From: an uncultured Rhizobiaceae group bacterium
Lineage (GTDB): Bacteria > Pseudomonadota > Alphaproteobacteria > Rhizobiales > Rhizobiaceae
Direction: 5' to 3'
DNA: 64,000 bases
NCBI GenBank assembly: GCA_947501445.1
Contig: CANMVS010000023.1
Location: forward strand, 1 to 64,000
In this document: piece after piece, positions 26,797 through 35,473 of the stretch
Numbering within the stretch: the first letter of the stretch is position 1
Layout: every line of letters begins with the position of its first letter
Made by a program: the position numbers and the translations under genes
Notes under the pieces: generated by a model
What the model was told of the DNA's origin: nothing
Database searches by the model: none
Seen by the model: the letters and a program-made list of their open reading frames with translations, nothing else

Positions 26797-26828
26797 CAGG
26801 CGCGCGCACCTTATCGTGTGCGCGCCTG
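26797..26828 (-). terminator. GC-rich hairpin just downstream of the small secreted protein gene
   Basis: A 13-bp stem (CAGGCGCGCGCAC paired with GTGTGCGCGCCTG, one G-T pair) around a 6-base loop, 13 bases past the stop of the 26842-27189 gene. There is no T-run after it on the minus strand, so it may stabilise the 3' end or act together with the hairpin at 26604. Confidence 0.5.
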
Positions 26829-26841
26829 AGTCATCAGGATC

Positions 26842-27189
26842 CTATCGGCCGGTAGGGCAATAGATCTGCGATATGGTGTGAAAATCATACGCTTCGGTGT
26901 TCTTCTCGGGATCATTCGTGACCGTGCCGATTACCATTGGCTGAAGACGATCATCCTCCGTCGCAGACGCAAAGCGAATAATGTCAGCTTCCCCGATGGC
27001 ACATTTACGGGTGAAGCGAATATCAAGATCAGTCGGATTTTTCGGATCGTAGGCTTGCGTGTCCTTTTCAGGATCATTCGTCACCGCACCAAAATGAACA
27101 GGTTGCGGATAATCCTTGGCATCCTCTGCAACAGCACCCAGAGTTCCGGTTAACAGCGCAGCGATAGGCAGAAACAATAAATTTGACAT
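26842..27189 (-). CDS. Small secreted protein with internal duplication, unknown function
   Basis: A 115-residue protein with a signal peptide (MSNLLFLPIAALLTGTLGAVAE). The mature part contains two copies of a short motif, GAVTNDPEKDTQAYD and GTVTNDPEKNTEAYD, about 45 residues apart. There are two Cys residues (KCAIGEAD; QIYCPTG) that could form a disulfide in the periplasm. GGGGG lies 6 bases before the ATG at 27189. I do not recognise the family. It stands alone between lysR and an MFS gene. Confidence 0.72.
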   Translation of the reverse strand: MSNLLFLPIAALLTGTLGAVAEDAKDYPQPVHFGAVTNDPEKDTQAYDPKNPTDLDIRFTRKCAIGEADIIRFASATEDDRLQPMVIGTVTNDPEKNTEAYDFHTISQIYCPTGR

Positions 27190-27204
27190 TTTAACCCCCT
27201 TCAA

Positions 27205-27583
27205 AGGACCTCATCCAGGTGTTGCAAATTTCGTTTCAACCGGCGCGGTTGACGCGATCACACCTTGAAGCCTGATGACAAAACTACATCAATCCCCCCA
27301 GAACTGAGTGTAGTATTCCCCACAACTATCAGATTTATTTCAATTCCAGTGCATTTTTATGGGCAGTCGGCCATGGTTTCAAAGAAAAGCATTTGTAAAC
27401 AATCGATTAAGTGCGAAGAAAAATGTCGTGATGAATCGATATCGATCAGTATATGGGTAACATAACGCAGTAATTACAATGAAGATCTGACTATTGCGTT
27501 CCCGGCAGGGGCTTTTCCATCTCCGATGATTCGCCGTTTGCGTTCCATTGGGTTGGTGGTTGCTTGTTAACCTGGTTGTAAAT
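27205..27583. other. Intergenic stretch without a recognisable gene
   Basis: AT-rich sequence with a 12-bp perfect palindrome (ATCGATATCGAT, 27435-27446) but no supported ORF. It must contain the promoter of the small secreted protein gene. Confidence 0.35.
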
Positions 27584-28891
27584 TCATTTTGCGGGAATTT
27601 CACCAATCGAAATTTTCGCGGAAATGCGCCCGGCTATGATGGGAAGAACCAGCGCAGCGCATCCTATCAGCACCGATGAAGCAAGGAGTGTCGGTACAAG
27701 ACCGAACCATGTCATGCCGGCGCCGATCAGGAAGGCAAATGGCGGTGCCAGAGATAATTCCATACCTGCCGCAACGCCAATCATGCCGGCGCGCAGATTG
27801 GCGGGCGCGTGCAATTGAACCTGTGTGTTGGCGTAGGAAAGGATGCCGCCATAGGTAACGCCGGTTATGATCGCCAGAACTATGCACATGGCGAAGGTTG
27901 GTGACCAGGCAAGGGCCAGACCACATGCACCAAATATCAACAATGAGCCGCGCAATACAGCTGGACCGTTCATGTGTTTGTCAAAACGGCTATAGGTCAA
28001 TGCGCCGATTGCCCCTGAAAGATTGCTTATGACAAAAACCCACGCCAGGGCCTGAGCATTATAGGATGCATTTTCGACAATATAAGGAACGATGACTTCC
28101 TTGATTGACACACCGAGAGCCGTGAGTGCAATGGTTGTATAAAGAACGGGTGTCAGATGGGCGGAACTGGTGAGGAAGCGCAGGGAATCCTTCAGCAAAG
28201 AGAGATTTCTGGCGCGCCTCAATCGAGCGCGATATGCCTTGTTGTCTTTTGGAAAAAAAGCATAAAGCAAAATCAGGCAAATGGTGCTTGCTGCAAGTGC
28301 GGCGATGAGTGCGGCGACAATGCCGAAGCGGGATACCAGCCATCCGCTGATCAAATAGGCCAGAACGCTGGCACAAAACATCAAACTGTTGTTGATGGCA
28401 TTGAATTTTGACAAAGCGATGCGGGCGAAACGGGTGAACTCCGGAAATCGGGCCGTATCTGCCGCAATGGCCGGGCCAACGGCACAGGATGTGATAAAGA
28501 CCAATACAGCCAGTGCGGCCATGGGCAACATATCCAATGCCAATAACATCATCTGAATTGCTAGTGCTACTGTTGCCATACCGCGAGAATAGACCATCAG
28601 CCGTCGCGAGCCCATTCTGGCCGATACCGGGCCGGCGAGAAATGCACCCGCTGCTGTTGGAATGAGCTGTAACGCTGCAATGGTCCCGAGCCAAATACCA
28701 CCTGTCGTGGTTTCAACCACATACCACAATACCGCCAAACCCGCGCATATTATTGACCAGATACCAAAAAATGAATCGCCGATCATGACAGCCAGAATAA
28801 GCTTTCGTCTGAACAGCGAATGGGATTGTCCACGCCGATTAGGTTCGATTTCTTTTTGCATTCCGGGTGCCACTGTCGAAAGTTCGTTCAA
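27584..28891 (-). CDS. MFS transporter
   Basis: A 435-residue permease with about twelve hydrophobic segments, an MFS-type loop (GPVSARMGSRRLMVYSRG) and a cytoplasmic central loop rich in Arg and Lys (KAYRARLRRARN). It resembles the enterobactin-exporter/macrolide-efflux branch of the superfamily in its overall pattern, but the substrate is not predictable. It lies downstream of a marR-type gene on the same strand, a common arrangement for drug efflux under MarR control, although 248 bases and a hairpin separate them. Confidence 0.87.
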   Translation of the reverse strand: MNELSTVAPGMQKEIEPNRRGQSHSLFRRKLILAVMIGDSFFGIWSIICAGLAVLWYVVETTTGGIWLGTIAALQLIPTAAGAFLAGPVSARMGSRRLMVYSRGMATVALAIQMMLLALDMLPMAALAVLVFITSCAVGPAIAADTARFPEFTRFARIALSKFNAINNSLMFCASVLAYLISGWLVSRFGIVAALIAALAASTICLILLYAFFPKDNKAYRARLRRARNLSLLKDSLRFLTSSAHLTPVLYTTIALTALGVSIKEVIVPYIVENASYNAQALAWVFVISNLSGAIGALTYSRFDKHMNGPAVLRGSLLIFGACGLALAWSPTFAMCIVLAIITGVTYGGILSYANTQVQLHAPANLRAGMIGVAAGMELSLAPPFAFLIGAGMTWFGLVPTLLASSVLIGCAALVLPIIAGRISAKISIGEIPAK

Positions 28892-29066
28892 TGTGATCCA
28901 ATAGGGAGTTAATTAAAACACTAACGGGAATAAATATTTATAATATCATTAAAGCACAAATATATATTGAGTAGAAGTGAAATATTTATATTTATGAATT
29001 CGATTATTACTCAAATATCTAGGAGGTTACACTCGACAAAATGCAATAATGTTAATAATGTTAAAG

Positions 29067-29087
29067 GGGCGGAGATCAGTTCCGCCC
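29067..29087 (-). terminator. Hairpin between marR and MFS genes
   Basis: A 7-bp GC-rich stem (GGGCGGA with TCCGCCC) and 7-base loop about 50 bases past the marR stop, followed on the minus strand by CTTTAAC. It is terminator-like but weak in T residues. Confidence 0.45.
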
Positions 29088-29139
29088 ATCAGGCGTTTTC
29101 AGGGGGCTGCAGTCATGATGTTTCAACACTCAGCGACTG

Positions 29140-29589
29140 TCAGGCAACTTTGTTAAATCGATTATCTGTCCTGCCAACCTTGCTCAGGAGAGTGAGGAGA
29201 ACCTCGGCGTCCCTGCCAGACAGATCGGCCAGTAACTGTGTGTTGATTTGTTCAAATATTGGTCTGGACCTTGAGATCAAGGCTCGGCCACTGTCGGTCA
29301 GCGTTATCATATGCCCGCGCCTTGAGCGGCTGCTCTGATCGCGCCTGAGCAGGTTCTTCTTCTCAAGGCGCCGGATTATCCCGCTCACGGTCATCGGATC
29401 CAGAAAAGCTTTGGCGGCAATATCTTTCTGTTCCATCCGGTCTTGCGATTGGGCGACCAGAAGGACGGTAAACTGTGGCGCGGTGAGCTCCTGGTGTCCC
29501 AGATGCTCATTGAAAAGCGAAACAACGCGCTGCTGCGCCCGACGTATAACGTGAGCCGGCTCGTCGTATAGGGACATCCTGTCGGTCAT
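29140..29589 (-). CDS. MarR-family transcriptional regulator
   Basis: A 149-residue winged-helix regulator. The recognition region MEQKDIAAKAFLDPMTVSGIIRRLEKKNLLRR and the wing SRSRRGHMITLTDSGRAL match MarR. These dimers usually repress efflux or stress genes and release DNA when they bind small aromatic ligands or are oxidised. There is no Cys, so thiol sensing is unlikely. The ATG at 29589 has AGGA about 7 bases upstream; ATGs slightly further up are in frame. The MFS gene downstream is the obvious candidate target. Confidence 0.92.
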   Translation of the reverse strand: MTDRMSLYDEPAHVIRRAQQRVVSLFNEHLGHQELTAPQFTVLLVAQSQDRMEQKDIAAKAFLDPMTVSGIIRRLEKKNLLRRDQSSRSRRGHMITLTDSGRALISRSRPIFEQINTQLLADLSGRDAEVLLTLLSKVGRTDNRFNKVA

Positions 29590-30013
29590 CTGCATTCCTG
29601 ACTGTATCATCACAGATATACACATCTTATGATCATCATATATGAACGACGATAGTCGTGTTGCAAATGGTCAGGCCGTGTTCTGCAATAAAAATCAAAA
29701 ACCTGATACCATGAGCCGCGTAACAAATTGATTTTGTGTATTATTTAACAACGAAATTCGAAATCACATCTGCGTCATATATACAACTTATAGTACGTAG
29801 TTTGTAGAAAAATTCAGAAAATACCCTTAATGGTTGCTTTTTGTGTTATACGCGTTTACATAATATGCAGCGCGGTTGAAGCGATGCACCCTGGTAGCTG
29901 ATTGTTCCATTTCAGTATTGTGTCCGGTTGCCAAATTTGGTGACACATAGTTGACACGAGTGGTGCTGATAATGTCAGGCTGCAGGTGGGATAATTTTTG
30001 GGAGATACCGGTG
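29590..30013. other. Intergenic region between marR and the macroglobulin gene
   Basis: This stretch separates divergent genes and is AT-rich in its central part. TTGACA is present at 29951-29956 but no -10 box is properly spaced from it. No ORF with family resemblance was seen. Confidence 0.35.
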
Positions 30014-33000
30014 ATGCAATATTTCAGACATTTTGTTGTCATGGTGCTGGTCGGTTTTTTGCAAGCCTTTCCGGCAGTGGCAGCCGAAAAAAGAAGCATC
30101 ACGCTTGTCGAGAACGCCGACTATTTCGGCTTTGACCTGCGGGCGGAGAAGGATGTGTCTCTGGAACGCTGTGAGGAAATCTGTATTGCTGACAGGCAGT
30201 GCCGGGCCTTCACCTATAATACCGCTGCCCAATGGTGTTTTTTGAAATCGGACTTTGATCGGCTCGAACCTTTCGCCGGTGCAGTGGCAGGCAAAATTGT
30301 TTCGAAATCTGCAGAGCCCGATATCGGTGCGCCGCCGCGTCTATCATTTTTGTGGCAGGGTTTTCGCGGCGATGCTGCCGTATTGCGTGACAACATACTC
30401 AATCAGTCGACCTCGCAGGGCGCACAGGTCGGGATGAGGCGTGTGGTGATTGCGGCCATGGATGCGTCGGCTTCCGGGCAGTACTATCGGGCGATGGATT
30501 TTTACAAGATTGCCATCGGTATAGAGCCAAACAATCAGGACAACTGGCTTGGGTATTCAACGGCAGTATTGGATGCGTTGCGCGGTGCAAGTACAGATAA
30601 TAATGCTTTGCGCCAGGAGGCATCTTCAGCCGCCTATAATGCCTATCAGGATTCACGCACCGTGGGGACACGTGCCAGGGCATTGGCGAATCTCGCGCGC
30701 GCCCTTGAGTATAGAGGACACTACAGACCGGCGCTTGAGGCTTTCAAGAAAAGTCTCGCACTGGCTGAAGATGCTGATGTATTGGCGCGCTATCGTGACT
30801 TGAACATACGTCAGGGTTTCCGGGTGCTGGACCACACAGTAGACGCCTCAGGTGCGACGGCCCGCGTGTGTATGCGCTTTACCGAAGAGCTGCTGCAATC
30901 GGGTGTGGATTATGCCTCCTATGTTTCGATTGGTGAAGGCACACCCGGTTCTGTTCGCGCCGAAGGCAGTCAAATCTGCGTTGCCGGGTTAAATCATGGC
31001 CAGGCCTATGAATTGACGGTACGTGCCGGGCTGCCATCCAAGGTCGGAGACGCGTTGCTGGCACCGATAACAATCAAGGCCTATATCCGCGACCGCGCAC
31101 CATCAGTGCGATTTTCCGGCGATGCCTTCGTGCTTCCCGGCACTGGTCGCAAGGGTGTGCCCGTCGTGAGTGTGAACGCCGAGGCGATTGATGTTGAACT
31201 TTACCGGGTCGGCAGCCGTTCTTTGACCCAATTGTTGAGCAGGTCGCAGTTTCTAACCCAGCTTGATGGTTACGATGCCGCCACGATCCGCGAGGATTTG
31301 GGTGAACTGGTATGGAAGGGTGTTCTGGAAGTAGCATCTGATACGAACCGCGAAATGATCACCAGTTTTCCAATCGACACAGCGATACCGCAGCGCGAGC
31401 CGGGTATCTATATTGTCATGGCAAAAGTGAGTGGTGAAAAGCTGGATCGTTGGAGCAGCCGCGCGACCCAGTGGCTCGTCGTTTCCGATATCGGCCTGTC
31501 GACGCTCACCGGCAATGACGGACTGCATGTCTTTGCCCGATCGCTGGATACGGCGCTTCCAATTGGTGGTGTGAATCTCAAGTTGCTGGCGCGAAACAAT
31601 GAAGTGCTGGGCGAGGCTGTTACCGACGAAAACGGACAGGCGCGTTTTGTTGCGGGGTTGGTTCGTGGAAAAGAAGGACTGGCGCCCGCCGTTATTACCG
31701 CCAGCGGCAGCAACGCAGATTTTGTCTTCCTGGATCTCACAAGGGCTGGGTTTGATCTTTCTGACCGCGGCGTTACAGGACGGCCGGCACCGGGCCCGCT
31801 TGACCTTTACGCGTGGACAGATCGCGGCATTTACCGAGCAGGAGAAACGATCCATCTCGCAGCCACCATGCGTGATGACGAGGCCAATGCTGTTGCCGAC
31901 CTGCCGCTGACCTTCATCGTCACCCGTCCGGATGGCAAGGAGGATCGCCGTGTGGTCAGAACAGGTGGTACGGTTGGCGGCTATGCACTCGATCTCACGC
32001 TGCCGGACAATGCCATGCAGGGTTCCTGGACAATTCGCAGCTACGGCGATGTAAACGGACCGGCCTTGAGTGAGACAACATATCTTGTTGAGGATTTCAG
32101 GCCGGACCGTATTGAGTTTTCACTCGGGTTGCCTCAGTCGATGCTTGTATCAGGAACACCCGGTGTTGCCACAGTTGATGGCCGGTTTCTCTACGGAGCG
32201 CCAGCGGCTGGGCTCGCTGTTGAGGCTGAGTTGAAGCTCAAATCGGTTCGCCAGCGATCCGGATTTAGCGGCTTCGTATTCGGGCTGACGGATGAAGACC
32301 CGATTTCGAACCAGGTGAATATCTCGCAGGCACCCGCGCTGGATCAGTACGGTAAGGCCAATATAAATATCGGCTTTGATGAACTGCCGGCAACAACCCT
32401 GCCGCTGGAAGCCGAGTTGACGGTTCGCGTTCGCGAGGGTGGTGGCCGGGCGGTTGAGCGGGTTGCAACCATGCCGGTTCAACCGGACAGTACGATGATC
32501 GGCATTCGGCCGCTTTTTGAAGACCAACAGGTCGAAGAAAATACACCGGCGCAATTTCAGATTATCGCCATTGACGCTGATGGGCAGCGGGTCAGTGCCG
32601 ATGGTTTGAACTGGTCTCTGGTGAGACTAGAGCGCGATTACCAGTGGTACAGCGAGGGCAATTCCTGGCGTTATGAGGCCGTCGAATATACCAGGCAGGA
32701 AGATGCGGGCAGCATAGACATCGCCTTGGATGAACCAACCGCGATCAGCCTGCCTGTTGACTGGGGCCGGTACCGGTTGGAAGTTGAATCGGCAGATCCG
32801 AGTGGCCCGGCAACCGGCATAGAGTTCTCTGCTGGATGGTTTGTCACGGCTGGTTCGACCGAGTCGCCTGACGGCTTGGAAATAGCCCTTGATAAAATGC
32901 GATACAATGTGGGTGATGTCGCCCGATTGCAGATATCACCGCGCTTTGCCGGGCAGGCATTGATCACGGTTTCAAACGATCAACTCTATCAGACAATGAC

Positions 33001-35473
33001 AACAGCCGTCAGTGAGGACGGCACTATTGTTGATATTCCGATCAAGAAGGAATGGGGTGCAGGTGCCTATGTAACGGCGACCCTGATCCGCCCCGGTCAG
33101 GCCGTGCAGAGCCGTCTTCCGACGCGGGCCATTGGCATTCAGTGGCTGACAATCAATCCTCAAAACCGGGCACTTGATGTTGTTCTTGATGTGCCGGAAA
33201 AAATAGAGCCGAATTCAAGGCTGACTGTGCCCGTCTCAGTTCAGGGGGCCGGGGTTGCGCGGGAAGCGCGCGTAACGATCGCAGCCGTTGATGTGGGCAT
33301 TTTAAACCTGACTGCATTTACACCGCCAGATCCTGAAGCCTGGTATTTTGGTCAGCATCGCCTTGGCCTGGAAATGCGCGACCTTTACGGGCGGCTCATT
33401 GATGGCTCCCAGGGGGTCACGGGCCGCATCCGCAGCGGCGGTGATGGCCCCGGAGCCACAATCAAGGGCAGTCCGCCGAAAGAAAAGCTGGTATCTCTTT
33501 ATTCGGGCATCATCATGCTTGATGATAGGGGCAAGGCAGATATCGATTTCGACATACCGCAGTTCAACGGAACATTGAAATTGATGGCCGTTGCCTGGAC
33601 CGCAGAAGGGGTGGGTCAGGCGAGCAATGATGTCATTGTGCGCGATCCTCTGGTCGTCACAGCCAGCCTGCCAAAGTTTCTTGCGCCTGATGATGTGTCA
33701 AAAATGCGTTTTGATCTGGTCAATGCGGATGGGCCGGCAGGTGAATATACAATTGAACTGGAAACAGGCCCGTCCATTTTTGTGAATAATGCAGACCTTC
33801 CTCAAAAGGTGATACTTGATGAGGGGCAGGCAACGGTCCTTTCCGTGGATATAGAGGCGGGTAAACCCGGACAAAATGACATCACATTGCGGCTTCTGGG
33901 CCCTGATGGACGTACCCTTGAAAACATCCAGCAATTAGAGGTGCGTCCTTCCACTTTACCGGTGACAACGACATTTGAGCTGCCGCTTTCAGCGAATGGT
34001 GGAAGGGCTGTCATTGATCAGGAATTACTGGCCGGTTCCTATCTCAACGGTGCCAGCATCAGCGTTGGAATTTCGCGCGGTGGCATTGATGTTCCCGGCC
34101 TTCTCATGTCGCTCGACCGCTATCCCTATGGCTGTGCCGAGCAAACCACCAGCCGTGCCCTGCCATTGCTTTATCTCAGTGAAATGGACGCGCCCACTGC
34201 TCTGCTTGAGGATCGGGAACTGCGTGCACGCGTGGAAGATGCCATCAGCCGCCTTCTTTCCTATCAGTCCGCTCAGGGCAGTTTTGGCCTGTGGGGTGTT
34301 GGCGGTGACAATCTATGGCTCAATGCCTATGTCACGGATTTTCTGACGCGGGCCCGTGAAAAAGACTATGCGGTGCCCCAGATCGCCATGCGCATAGCGC
34401 TCCAAAATCTGCAGAATGTGATGGCATACAACAACAATGTGGAGGAAAACGGCGATGCCATCGCCTATGCGCTTTATGTTCTTGCGCGCAACAAACAGGC
34501 GTCTGCCGGGGACCTTCGTTATTACGCGGATGTTCAGTTGGATGCCTTCCGTACACCGGCTGCCCGTGCTCAGATTGCTGCTGCTTTGGCCTTGTATGGT
34601 GATGCGGAACGGGCAGAGCGCGTCTTCGGTTCTGCTTTTCGGCTGGCAAGTTCGCAGAACGGCCGTGGCGGAGGCGGGTTGGATTTTGGTTCGTCGCTGC
34701 GTGATGATGCAACCATGCTGGCACTGGCAGGAGAGAGCAGGCCGGTTACACCGTTGCTGGGCGGTATGGTGAGCCTTGTTGCGCAATCACAATTGTCATC
34801 GCCAGCCAGAACGACCCAGGAACAGGCCTGGATGCTGCTGGCAGCAAGAGCACTGCAGGATGCAGACGACACACAATCGTTGCTGATAAATGACCTACCT
34901 GCAGATGGGTTGAGCGTTGAGGGGCAGCAGATAATTGATCGACCAATTCGGTTGGAAAACACCGGTGACAGCGAGATTGTCGCCACGGTAACCCGTGTCG
35001 CATCGCCCATTGATCCACCGCGTGCAGGGGCAAATGGCTTTAAAATCAAACGTGTCTATTATGATCTGGAAGGCCGCGAAATTAACATTGAATCTGTTCG
35101 CCAGAACGAGCGGTTTGTGGTTGTACTAACGGTGGAACAGACCAATAGTCTGGATGCGCAAATCCTGGTGACTGACCTGCTGCCTGCGGGGCTTGAAATT
35201 GACAACGCACGCCTGGTCGCCAGCGCAAATGTTGCCAATTTCAACTGGCTGTCTGAAACCACGCCGGCCCATACACAATTTCGCGATGACCGGTTTGTTG
35301 CGGCATTTGATGTGAGTGAGGGCCGGGAAGATCCCATCCGGGTGGCCTATGTGGTGCGTGCGGTTGTTCCAGGTGTCTATGCCCATCCGGCAGCCCAGGT
35401 GGAAGACATGTATCGTCCGCAGTATTTTGCCCGAACAGCAAGCGGATGGCTGGAGGTGGCGGCGGCACAGTGA
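30014..35473 (+). CDS. Bacterial alpha-2-macroglobulin with N-terminal PAN/Apple domain
   Basis: A very large periplasmic protein (1819 residues) of the YfhM-like alpha-2-macroglobulin family, thought to trap foreign proteases that breach the outer membrane. After a signal peptide ending AFPAVAA, a PAN/Apple-like domain with paired Cys residues (CEEICIADRQCRAF...WCFLKSDF) spans about residues 25-100, then TPR-like helices, then the macroglobulin domains. The thioester motif GCAEQ is present near residue 1374, in YPYGCAEQTTSRALPL. There is no lipobox, unlike E. coli YfhM, so it may be soluble. The ATG at 30014 follows a GGGAGA site. The stop overlaps pbpC (TGATG), as in the known yfhM-pbpC pairing. 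Confidence 0.92.
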   Translation: MQYFRHFVVMVLVGFLQAFPAVAAEKRSITLVENADYFGFDLRAEKDVSLERCEEICIADRQCRAFTYNTAAQWCFLKSDFDRLEPFAGAVAGKIVSKSAEPDIGAPPRLSFLWQGFRGDAAVLRDNILNQSTSQGAQVGMRRVVIAAMDASASGQYYRAMDFYKIAIGIEPNNQDNWLGYSTAVLDALRGASTDNNALRQEASSAAYNAYQDSRTVGTRARALANLARALEYRGHYRPALEAFKKSLALAEDADVLARYRDLNIRQGFRVLDHTVDASGATARVCMRFTEELLQSGVDYASYVSIGEGTPGSVRAEGSQICVAGLNHGQAYELTVRAGLPSKVGDALLAPITIKAYIRDRAPSVRFSGDAFVLPGTGRKGVPVVSVNAEAIDVELYRVGSRSLTQLLSRSQFLTQLDGYDAATIREDLGELVWKGVLEVASDTNREMITSFPIDTAIPQREPGIYIVMAKVSGEKLDRWSSRATQWLVVSDIGLSTLTGNDGLHVFARSLDTALPIGGVNLKLLARNNEVLGEAVTDENGQARFVAGLVRGKEGLAPAVITASGSNADFVFLDLTRAGFDLSDRGVTGRPAPGPLDLYAWTDRGIYRAGETIHLAATMRDDEANAVADLPLTFIVTRPDGKEDRRVVRTGGTVGGYALDLTLPDNAMQGSWTIRSYGDVNGPALSETTYLVEDFRPDRIEFSLGLPQSMLVSGTPGVATVDGRFLYGAPAAGLAVEAELKLKSVRQRSGFSGFVFGLTDEDPISNQVNISQAPALDQYGKANINIGFDELPATTLPLEAELTVRVREGGGRAVERVATMPVQPDSTMIGIRPLFEDQQVEENTPAQFQIIAIDADGQRVSADGLNWSLVRLERDYQWYSEGNSWRYEAVEYTRQEDAGSIDIALDEPTAISLPVDWGRYRLEVESADPSGPATGIEFSAGWFVTAGSTESPDGLEIALDKMRYNVGDVARLQISPRFAGQALITVSNDQLYQTMTTAVSEDGTIVDIPIKKEWGAGAYVTATLIRPGQAVQSRLPTRAIGIQWLTINPQNRALDVVLDVPEKIEPNSRLTVPVSVQGAGVAREARVTIAAVDVGILNLTAFTPPDPEAWYFGQHRLGLEMRDLYGRLIDGSQGVTGRIRSGGDGPGATIKGSPPKEKLVSLYSGIIMLDDRGKADIDFDIPQFNGTLKLMAVAWTAEGVGQASNDVIVRDPLVVTASLPKFLAPDDVSKMRFDLVNADGPAGEYTIELETGPSIFVNNADLPQKVILDEGQATVLSVDIEAGKPGQNDITLRLLGPDGRTLENIQQLEVRPSTLPVTTTFELPLSANGGRAVIDQELLAGSYLNGASISVGISRGGIDVPGLLMSLDRYPYGCAEQTTSRALPLLYLSEMDAPTALLEDRELRARVEDAISRLLSYQSAQGSFGLWGVGGDNLWLNAYVTDFLTRAREKDYAVPQIAMRIALQNLQNVMAYNNNVEENGDAIAYALYVLARNKQASAGDLRYYADVQLDAFRTPAARAQIAAALALYGDAERAERVFGSAFRLASSQNGRGGGGLDFGSSLRDDATMLALAGESRPVTPLLGGMVSLVAQSQLSSPARTTQEQAWMLLAARALQDADDTQSLLINDLPADGLSVEGQQIIDRPIRLENTGDSEIVATVTRVASPIDPPRAGANGFKIKRVYYDLEGREINIESVRQNERFVVVLTVEQTNSLDAQILVTDLLPAGLEIDNARLVASANVANFNWLSETTPAHTQFRDDRFVAAFDVSEGREDPIRVAYVVRAVVPGVYAHPAAQVEDMYRPQYFARTASGWLEVAAAQ

